A DNA stretch of 64,000 bases from Methanosphaerula subterraneus (GTDB lineage Archaea > Halobacteriota > Methanomicrobia > Methanomicrobiales > Methanospirillaceae). This document shows, piece by piece, positions 44,374 to 51,005 of the stretch (positions are counted from its first letter, which is position 1; the number at the start of each line of letters is the position of its first letter). The stretch is from NCBI RefSeq assembly GCF_052055875.1, contig NZ_CP170508.1:620001-684000 (forward strand), written 5' to 3'. The translations under genes and the position numbers were made by a program. Below the pieces are notes generated by a model that was given only the letters and a program-made list of their open reading frames with translations, was not told the DNA's origin and searched no databases.

Positions 44374-44901
44374 ATGTCACAGGCAAGGCGGTTTTCTCGG
44401 AGAACAAGACCTGAAGACGAATCAGTAAAGGAGGTAGCCGACCTGGCCTTACAGATTGCTTGGAAGAGTTACGATAGTTCCATGGAAGATAAGCGTGCGC
44501 TGGACCAGAAAGCCAACATGGTTCTTGTCACGGATGGTGTACTCCTCGGGTTGGTGATCAATTCACTCGGTGTCATGGAACTGCACCTCGCTCTTCTCTC
44601 ACTTGCATTGATTACGCTATCTGGCATTGCATCCATTCACGCCCTGGGGTTTCGCCAGTTCAAGTACCTGATGGCCGGCGAGACATGGAAGCAGTTTAAA
44701 CTCAATAACCGATTGAACAATCTTCCCCAGGCGAAGATCGATACCATGGCGACTTTAGATCTTGCTGTCACGAAGAATAAAGATCAATCAGACAATATTG
44801 TGCGCAGCACCAAGGTTGCCATCGCATTTTTACTGGCCTCCCTCTTCGTCACCACAGGCGCAATCTTTGCTCATAATGCTCAGGGAATCTTCGGTCTCTA
44901 A
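44374..44901 (+). CDS. Three-TM protein, 175 aa, possible membrane effector
   Basis: GGAGGGG is 8 nt before the ATG. TM helices at about 50-68 (MVLVTDGVLLGLVINSLGV), 72-92 (LALLSLALITLSGIASIHAL) and 148-168 (AIAFLLASLFVTTGAIFAH), with a 50-residue cytosolic loop between TM2 and TM3 and a cytosolic N-terminus carrying KSYDSSMEDKRALDQKANMV. The organisation resembles stand-alone membrane effectors of defence loci (SLATT or Pycsar-TM type), in which a lysine/aspartate-rich juxtamembrane helix precedes the first TM. No signal-producing partner is adjacent, so the role is unproven. Confidence 0.6.
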   Translation: MSQARRFSRRTRPEDESVKEVADLALQIAWKSYDSSMEDKRALDQKANMVLVTDGVLLGLVINSLGVMELHLALLSLALITLSGIASIHALGFRQFKYLMAGETWKQFKLNNRLNNLPQAKIDTMATLDLAVTKNKDQSDNIVRSTKVAIAFLLASLFVTTGAIFAHNAQGIFGL

Positions 44902-45034
44902 AAAGGCTATAATACCTTGCCGGCTGTTTTCAGATGATCGCCCCTTCTCGAATTTTCTGGGACAGCCGGCAGGACGACGGACACTTTATGAGGGATCTAC
45001 GGTGCTCTTTCCCGCCGCCTAATCTCTTCGCTCA

Positions 45035-45196
45035 TCATCTCGCCTTCCGGATAATACCAGCGTCGCGTGGATCCGGCGAGATTTTATCTGCCTTCTCTAT
45101 GGTACCGAGTGCGGTCGACATCACGACCGGCTCCTCAAGTCCCGGGGGATTTCTCCGTCTCGGGGCCGAGTCCAGATTCTGTGAATTATCATCCAT
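45035..45196 (-). CDS. Tiny ORF A, 53 aa, LEEPVVM family
   Basis: MDDNSQNLDSAPRRRNPP, then GLEEPVVMSTALGTIEKA. It shares the motif LEEPVVM(S/E)xAL with tiny ORF C about 160 bp upstream on the same strand, at about the same distance from the start, although the flanks differ. Conservation of a motif in two adjacent small frames argues for real genes. Its ribosome-binding site (AAGGA) is weak. Confidence 0.5.
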   Translation of the reverse strand: MDDNSQNLDSAPRRRNPPGLEEPVVMSTALGTIEKADKISPDPRDAGIIRKAR

Positions 45197-45222
45197 GTAA
45201 GATTACATCCTTGAACATGTGT

Positions 45223-45354
45223 TCAGCGAGTCCTGTTTTGACCCCCATCCCAGGAGAGGGACAGGGTGTCCACGGAGAAAGGAGGCGAAGGTGGAAACCG
45301 TGGTATTTGGGTATCAGTCGGTTCAGTCGTTGATACTACGATATCGGAATCCAT
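45223..45354 (-). CDS. Tiny ORF B, 43 aa, between A and C
   Basis: MDSDIVVSTTEPTDTQIPRF..., Pro/Ser-rich. It begins 3 nt after the stop of ORF C. It has no shared motif with A and C; its only support is position. Confidence 0.25.
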   Translation of the reverse strand: MDSDIVVSTTEPTDTQIPRFPPSPPFSVDTLSLSWDGGQNRTR

Positions 45355-45357
45355 CGG

Positions 45358-45483
45358 TCATGATTTCTTTGGTGGTATCTCTTGCTTGTTAGTGAACGAC
45401 TTGAGAGCCGCTTCCATGACCACTGGCTCCTCCAGCTGATTCGGTGAAGGTACCTGCTTTCTGGTTTCATTATCAGTCATCAT
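45358..45483 (-). CDS. Tiny ORF C, 41 aa, LEEPVVM family
   Basis: MMTDNETRKQVPSPNQLEEP then VVMEAALKSFTNKQ..., ending PPKKS. A TATA-like run (ATTTTTTAATTTG) lies about 40-60 bp upstream. The shared LEEPVVM core with ORF A suggests a small family repeated here. No function known. Confidence 0.5.
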   Translation of the reverse strand: MMTDNETRKQVPSPNQLEEPVVMEAALKSFTNKQEIPPKKS

Positions 45484-45525
45484 TTCCCACAATGCTCCAA
45501 GATCTGTAATAGATACAAATTAAAA

Positions 45526-45545
45526 AATATATCTTAATATATGTT
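45526..45545 (-). terminator. Oligo-U region after the helicase-methylase operon
   Basis: Minus-strand AAGATATATTTTTTAATTTG follows the last operon stop (45580) by about 35 nt. It also contains TATA-like sequence that may serve the tiny ORFs downstream. Confidence 0.4.
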
Positions 45546-45579
45546 AGTGGACTTTTGAGGTTCGCCTAAAATGAGACCA

Positions 45580-47058
45580 CTAATCGCTCACCCGGGGTAT
45601 TTTTGAATCTAGATACGCAAGGTAATCAAGGATCATAAAAGCCCTGACTGTATTCTCCATTCGCCCGTACCGTGTGAACTCTCCATGCAGGATCTTATGG
45701 CGACTGAAACTCGTCGGTCGATTTAGGGATTGGCCACGAAGTGATTTTTGAAATAATACATCGAGCAATAAAAACGTATCCGCCTCAATGCCATAACCAA
45801 GTAATTTAGATATGGCCTGCTCAACATCACCACCCACGTCTTGTATTAAGATCAGGTTCTTCAAGATATTCTCAGGATTTGATCTTTTATTATTTGAATC
45901 ATAAAATTGACCCTTTACAGGGGATATCCCTCGATCAATAACAAAATCGTATATTATTCCATCGATCTGGGTAATCAGTGTGGGAACGACCACATTCGAA
46001 GGGTTATAGGAGCGGGGTGTGGCACGAAGCACGGCAAGGGCTGATTTAATTATTGCCATTCTCGGAGCGAAAAGTGAGTTCTCCTTCCAAGCGGCCATCA
46101 TGATTTTTAAATTTTGATAGTCGTTTTCAGAGATATACTGAATAAAGAGCTGGTTCATCTTCTTTCGTTGATGAGATCCGCTATAATGGATCTCCTTTAC
46201 AGTCCGAGCTAACGATAACGATTCTGACATGCTGGGGGCGATGAACCAGTGGTACTTCTTCAAAATATCATTGATCTCTGTCAGCGAGGTGTTGAAGGGG
46301 AGTAAGTTTAGATCGAGTTTTAAATAGGATTCATTGAGACGGGAGAAGATCTCGGGCAATGCCGTCATCCATTGGGTAGTGATTCCATCAAATGCCGAAA
46401 GTACTTCTTTCTGAATCTCCAGTGAATTACGTTGTGCCTCTTCGATGGCGATTCTGATCGGATCAATATCAATTGCTTGAAGTTGGCTCATCTGGGCAAG
46501 TTGGCTCATCTGGGAAAATAGACCAGTATTTCCCTGAATGTTACCGGGACTCAAGGTGTCGAGAGCGGATTGAATAGCGGAGTTCGCTGAGAGCGATAGG
46601 AGTGTCGGTTCAAGATGATTCAGGCAATTTTGAAAGGTGGGTGCATCAATGTGGATTTGGCTCCACATCTCATTTACGGTCCGGGAGTGACTATTAATGG
46701 CAGCCCTGAACGCAGTAAAGGGGTCGGAAGAAGAGTCAGAAGAGTAGTACTTTGCTATCCCTCGATGATTGATACACAACGTCTTAACGACGTCGACGAG
46801 CTCCGCTTCAGATAATCCCCGCCAATTCTCTATAGTGATATCAGGTGTTGTTAACAATTGATAGGTGAATTCGATCGCAAAGTCACGATCGTCCTCGATC
46901 GCCAGGAGCTCAGGCAGTTGGAAAAATTTTTTTAGATTAATTGGCCCGAAAGCGACTGGGCCAATAGAGTCGAGTTCGATCAGAACTGGTTTATGAAGCT
47001 TGGAAATAAGAGAGGCCATCTGCGGGTGATCTTCACTCACAACTTCATCATCTGTCAT
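45580..47058 (-). CDS. Fourth gene of the DISARM-like operon, 492 aa, HEPN-like Rx4H motif
   Basis: Start at the ATG at 47058: it overlaps the methylase stop by 4 nt (ATGA) with GGAG 8 nt upstream; an earlier in-frame ATG at 47082 is less likely. The long helical protein has an N-terminal part with FGPINLKKFFQLPE and a mid-region of coiled segments, then a C-terminal 110 residues resembling HEPN bundles: LLLDVLFQKSLRGQSLNR, RHKILHGEFTRYG (R453-x4-H458) and NTVRAFMILDYLAYL. RxxxxH is the HEPN RNase catalytic motif, and the 'HGxxxxYGxxxNxxRAxxILDYL' context is seen in several defence proteins (from memory). It may be a toxin armed when the first three proteins sense foreign DNA; unproven. Confidence 0.65.
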   Translation of the reverse strand: MTDDEVVSEDHPQMASLISKLHKPVLIELDSIGPVAFGPINLKKFFQLPELLAIEDDRDFAIEFTYQLLTTPDITIENWRGLSEAELVDVVKTLCINHRGIAKYYSSDSSSDPFTAFRAAINSHSRTVNEMWSQIHIDAPTFQNCLNHLEPTLLSLSANSAIQSALDTLSPGNIQGNTGLFSQMSQLAQMSQLQAIDIDPIRIAIEEAQRNSLEIQKEVLSAFDGITTQWMTALPEIFSRLNESYLKLDLNLLPFNTSLTEINDILKKYHWFIAPSMSESLSLARTVKEIHYSGSHQRKKMNQLFIQYISENDYQNLKIMMAAWKENSLFAPRMAIIKSALAVLRATPRSYNPSNVVVPTLITQIDGIIYDFVIDRGISPVKGQFYDSNNKRSNPENILKNLILIQDVGGDVEQAISKLLGYGIEADTFLLLDVLFQKSLRGQSLNRPTSFSRHKILHGEFTRYGRMENTVRAFMILDYLAYLDSKIPRVSD

Positions 47059-50000
47059 GAATCGCGCTCCATCCGATCCCATGCCTCGAGCACGAGCCGG
47101 CGGGTTCGGTACTCACCATACTTCTTGATCTCCTTCTCCTTCAGCACCCGGAATGTCTCGCCGGGGAACTCCTCCCCGTACACGTCCGCCGGGTCGAGGA
47201 TGTATCGCAGCTCGTCGCGGGTGAGTCCGTAGAGCCGGGCGTAGAGAGCGTCAAGCTCCGCCCGTAATACCGCCCGCCGCTCCTCGTCCCAGACGAACGG
47301 CGGGAGCGGGCACCCGTCCTCGGCGATCTCAGCCCAGGCCGGCGGCTCGAACGGGTGGCCACCCGTGATGGCCGCGTTCGCCGCCCACTGCTCGCGGAGC
47401 CGGCCCCGCATCGCCTCATCCGCGTCCCGCCAGACATCATCGGCGAAGGCCTTAATGTCCCACGCGGAATAGGTCAGTTCGAGGACGCGGGGGACGATGA
47501 ATGCGAGGTCATCGGGAGTGTAGCAATCTGGTGGGATGACGGGGAGTTGTTTAAGACAATGATAATCTAAATGAGCCGAACCTACTTTTTGCCTAGCACA
47601 GAAATCAAATGGTATTGAGTTCAAATTTGCAATGAGCAAAGATAAGAGTTCCTTTCTTGATCCGATTATTAACTGAGGAAGCCCATCATTTGTCGCAACC
47701 AACGGGACAATACATGCAATCATTGTCCTTTCAAGGGATTTGCTCGAGACTCTTCTGTAACATAAATGGAATTGCCGATTCCATTTTTTTGATAACCTCG
47801 AAAAAACGGCTGACTCTGATACCCAATAGCAGGGTTTTGTCACAAAAGATGGCCTTTCATGCTCCTCCAAAGATACCTGTGGGAGCATATGCGCCCTTTT
47901 TCCATCTAATGTATGAAATGAAGCATATCGATGGTCGTACTGGTGAATCATTTTTGATTCGAAAAGTGGAACGTAACCATCTCTTTGAGTATTTACAAAC
48001 AAATCACTATCATTGGACATATCGAACATTCGAGAAAATGAAATTTCCCAGGGGTTCTTCTCTGATGTTTCATTGATTAAGACAGGTATGCGACGATAGA
48101 TCTTTTTAGAAATATCAGCGTCCACGTTCGTTCTAAAAACAGGAGCAGTGAGTGTATTTGGATTCAAGCGTTTAAAATCATCCCGTTTAAGAGTAAATTT
48201 TCTATCCTGATTACGAATATCCTCAATACACTGGCATTCATACACAAATTCAGGAGCATTGTTCCGGATGTCATTCCCTGTCATTGTGATAATGCAAAAA
48301 CGAAAATTGTGTAATACCCCTTGAAAAATGAATTTCTCATTTACAAAAGCTATTAAGGATGCGAGCCTCTGATTCTCGATTATATCGGAAAAAAAGATCT
48401 TGTTTGTATCATCAGATGCGATGCCAGGTGGACAAATAACCCCAGTCATTCCTCTAGGATTAATTAAACGATGATCGAGTTCGGTGAATACCGCGTACGT
48501 GTTGATGTCCCCTCGCCCCGTTAGCGGAAACCGCCCGCCCTGCCGGAGGATGAGGCTCTGCACCTCAGCCCCGTGGAGTTCCGTCAGGTAATCATCCCAG
48601 AGCGCGGAGTTCGTAGCCGGCAATGCCGCAATAAATTTGTCCCGCGTCGCCTTGTTCGCCGCACCGGCGATAGCCGGATCCCGCGTCGAGAAGAACTCCT
48701 GTTGTTGAAGTTTGATCCTCTCCCACGGCGGATTCCCTAACACACAATCAAATCCACCCTTCGCGAAGACCTCAGGGAACTCGAGCGGCCAGTGGAAGAA
48801 CCGATACCGCTTCGAGATCCGGCGGGCCTCCCGCGCGGCCTCCCCATGGACTGTTGCCTGGTCATCAGCGAGGTAGGACCGCACGGTCCCGGTCGTCGGG
48901 ATCATGCCGGCTTCGTCCGTCTCCGGCGTGAGCGGCGCGAAGAACGCTGCCGTCCAGAGATCACATGCCGTCCGGTCCCGGCACCAGGCCGTTCCTTCAG
49001 CCTGCGCCGTCCGGTACACGACCTCCTTCTCCCGCACAGCAGCCGGAGTGTCATCCGGAATCGTGGAGAGCCGGCGCCGGGCGTCGTTCAGAGGGCCGAG
49101 GTCGGCCAGGTCAACCGCGAAGAGCGTCGTCTGACCGCCCCGTTCGAGCTTGTTCTGCTTCTTGACCGCCGAGGCGACCGCCTTATCGTCCCCGGTCACG
49201 GCCGTGTACGCCGCGTCCGGGATCCCCTCCTTCAACACCGCGAGGTCGTAGACCCCGACGAGCGAGTCGCCGCACCGGATGCGATGGTTGAGGAAGGTGA
49301 GCGGCCGGCCCATCGAGTGCCCCTCGAGCCAGAGCGCGACCCGGCAGAGGTCGACTGCGAGCGGGTTCTTATCCACCCCATAGATATTGTGCGTGATCAC
49401 GTCCCGGACCGCGAGACGCTGCTCTTCCGGCGACGGTTCCTCGTCCCCGGTCCGGGAACGGGCCAGTTCCCGCCCGATCCTTCGGGCGGCAGCGAGCAGG
49501 AAATGCCCCGACCCGCAGGCCGGGTCGCAGACCGCGAGTGAGAGGAGCGCTTCCTCCTTCTCCTTCGGCGTCTTTGCGGCTGCGAGCCGCTCCTCAATCA
49601 CGGGAACGAGCGCCGACTGTACCAGTTCGTTCACGAGCTCCGGCGGAGTATAGTACGACCCGGTTGACTTCCGCTCCGTCCCGGCCGAAAGCGTGAACCC
49701 CGGCCGGCCCTGCTCGGTCGTGAAGACCGGCGCGAAGTCGAGCAGGGACTCGTACACCGACCCGAGCTCCTCCACGTCCAGCGCTCCGTAGTTGATCCGT
49801 CGCCAAGGTGCCTTCTCTTTCTCCCGGTACATCGAGAGGTCCCAGATAGCCGAGAGAAGGATCCGGTTCGAGAGTGCAAACCCATGGATACCCAGCAGCC
49901 CCTCGGGGTCAAAGAGGTCCCCACCGAGCGGCGGCACTCCAAGCGCCGCCCCGGCCTGTTCATTGCCGAAGAGCAGGAACGTAACCCCGAGCCCTTCCCA

Positions 50001-51005
50001 GAGGTCCCGCTGCTCTGTGTATGCAGCCCGGACCTCAGCAAGTTGCCGGAGTCGCGAGATGCTGTAGTACTTCCGGTATTGGGCGTCATCCGAGACCAGA
50101 CCCCGCTCCTCAGAGACCGAAAGGAAGAGCAGCCGATAGATCAGTTTCAGAAGTTGCTGGTAGTAGTCAAACGGCAATAACTCGCCTGATACCACCCGTG
50201 CCCGGAGTGCCTCGTTCGCTCGGTGGGCGAGCAGCCCGTCCCCGATCGTCCGGAGCGCCCGGTCCACTCCTTCGCGGAGATGGTCACGGACCCGTCCGCC
50301 CTGTTCCACCGTGGTCCGGTGGTACCGCTCGAGCAGGCAGTCCTTCGTATCCTCCCCGGTTCGTGGCAGCCGGCTCGCATGGAGCAGCCGGACAAAGAGC
50401 GCGAAGTCCGCGAACCGCTCCTCATCCATCATCCGGGCGAGATCGAACTCAACGTATGACTGCCGTCGGATCAGGTGTGAGTCGCGGAGAAGCCGGAGCA
50501 CCCGGCCGTTCGTCGCGATCCCCCAGAGCGCCTCCGTCCGGTTCAGGAACTCCTGCACGAGGGAGTGCGGCCCGAGCCGGGGTCGCCCGGACTCCGGCCT
50601 TCGGTCGAGCGACTGCCGGCAGCCGACGATATGGACCGGCGGTCCATTCTCATCCGACCCAGCCCGGTGTGAGAACGCAAACGAGAGCCCATCCGCCTCC
50701 GCCGCCCGTGGCAGACGGTAGAGGTCGTACCCGAGCAGCGAGAGAAGGGGGCCGACCCAGCGATCCCGTGTCTCACGCGTCGCAGAATCTTCCGGTTTGA
50801 GCCGGTCCACCGCCTGCCGGAAGGTTCGCCACTGCGTGAGCGCCTCGGCCCAGATCGGCGCGACCTCGTCGATGAATGGACGCGAGCCGGTGAAGCCGAA
50901 GTCTGCCGGTTTTTGTCCCGGCAGTCCACCCACCACGAGCTCGTCAATAACCTCCCCTGAGAGGAGCCCCCCCTCCAGCCGGAGAGAGGGATACCTGGTG
51001 CTCAT
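47055..51005 (-). CDS. Large Eco57I-type adenine-N6 DNA methylase (DrmMI-like), 1316 aa
   Basis: A motif I SAM loop (VCDPACGSGHFLLAAARRIG at about 490-510) is preceded by TGSYYTPPELVNELV (about 452), and motif IV is NPPWE (about 755). The N-terminal 450 residues include a domain with LLSLLGYDLYRLP, and the long C-terminus (about 845-1150) should hold target recognition. DNA composition drops sharply to AT-rich within this C-terminal part only. It methylates adenines in a specific site, protecting host DNA. Overlaps both neighbours by 4 nt. In DISARM class 1, DrmMI is a methylase of about this size next to DrmD; I call it DrmMI-like rather than naming it. Confidence 0.85.
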   Translation of the reverse strand: MSTRYPSLRLEGGLLSGEVIDELVVGGLPGQKPADFGFTGSRPFIDEVAPIWAEALTQWRTFRQAVDRLKPEDSATRETRDRWVGPLLSLLGYDLYRLPRAAEADGLSFAFSHRAGSDENGPPVHIVGCRQSLDRRPESGRPRLGPHSLVQEFLNRTEALWGIATNGRVLRLLRDSHLIRRQSYVEFDLARMMDEERFADFALFVRLLHASRLPRTGEDTKDCLLERYHRTTVEQGGRVRDHLREGVDRALRTIGDGLLAHRANEALRARVVSGELLPFDYYQQLLKLIYRLLFLSVSEERGLVSDDAQYRKYYSISRLRQLAEVRAAYTEQRDLWEGLGVTFLLFGNEQAGAALGVPPLGGDLFDPEGLLGIHGFALSNRILLSAIWDLSMYREKEKAPWRRINYGALDVEELGSVYESLLDFAPVFTTEQGRPGFTLSAGTERKSTGSYYTPPELVNELVQSALVPVIEERLAAAKTPKEKEEALLSLAVCDPACGSGHFLLAAARRIGRELARSRTGDEEPSPEEQRLAVRDVITHNIYGVDKNPLAVDLCRVALWLEGHSMGRPLTFLNHRIRCGDSLVGVYDLAVLKEGIPDAAYTAVTGDDKAVASAVKKQNKLERGGQTTLFAVDLADLGPLNDARRRLSTIPDDTPAAVREKEVVYRTAQAEGTAWCRDRTACDLWTAAFFAPLTPETDEAGMIPTTGTVRSYLADDQATVHGEAAREARRISKRYRFFHWPLEFPEVFAKGGFDCVLGNPPWERIKLQQQEFFSTRDPAIAGAANKATRDKFIAALPATNSALWDDYLTELHGAEVQSLILRQGGRFPLTGRGDINTYAVFTELDHRLINPRGMTGVICPPGIASDDTNKIFFSDIIENQRLASLIAFVNEKFIFQGVLHNFRFCIITMTGNDIRNNAPEFVYECQCIEDIRNQDRKFTLKRDDFKRLNPNTLTAPVFRTNVDADISKKIYRRIPVLINETSEKNPWEISFSRMFDMSNDSDLFVNTQRDGYVPLFESKMIHQYDHRYASFHTLDGKRAHMLPQVSLEEHERPSFVTKPCYWVSESAVFSRLSKKWNRQFHLCYRRVSSKSLERTMIACIVPLVATNDGLPQLIIGSRKELLSLLIANLNSIPFDFCARQKVGSAHLDYHCLKQLPVIPPDCYTPDDLAFIVPRVLELTYSAWDIKAFADDVWRDADEAMRGRLREQWAANAAITGGHPFEPPAWAEIAEDGCPLPPFVWDEERRAVLRAELDALYARLYGLTRDELRYILDPADVYGEEFPGETFRVLKEKEIKKYGEYRTRRLVLEAWDRMERDS
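47555..48475 (-). other. AT-rich patch within the methylase gene (probable swapped target-recognition region)
   Basis: Base composition changes abruptly: flanks are strongly GC-rich, this interval AT-rich by eye. It corresponds to residues about 845-1150, between NTYAVFTELDHRLINPRGM and QLPVIPPDCYTPDD, the expected recognition domain. The reading frame is unbroken. Confidence 0.65.

Noticed and set aside
44938..45333. Plus-strand frames of about 88 codons downstream of the three-TM gene
   Set aside because: Poor composition and no ribosome-binding sites; the minus strand holds the LEEPVVM frames, which show a shared motif.
47657..48076. 139-codon plus-strand frame within the methylase
   Set aside because: Antisense to the AT-rich recognition region; no start signals, no homology features.
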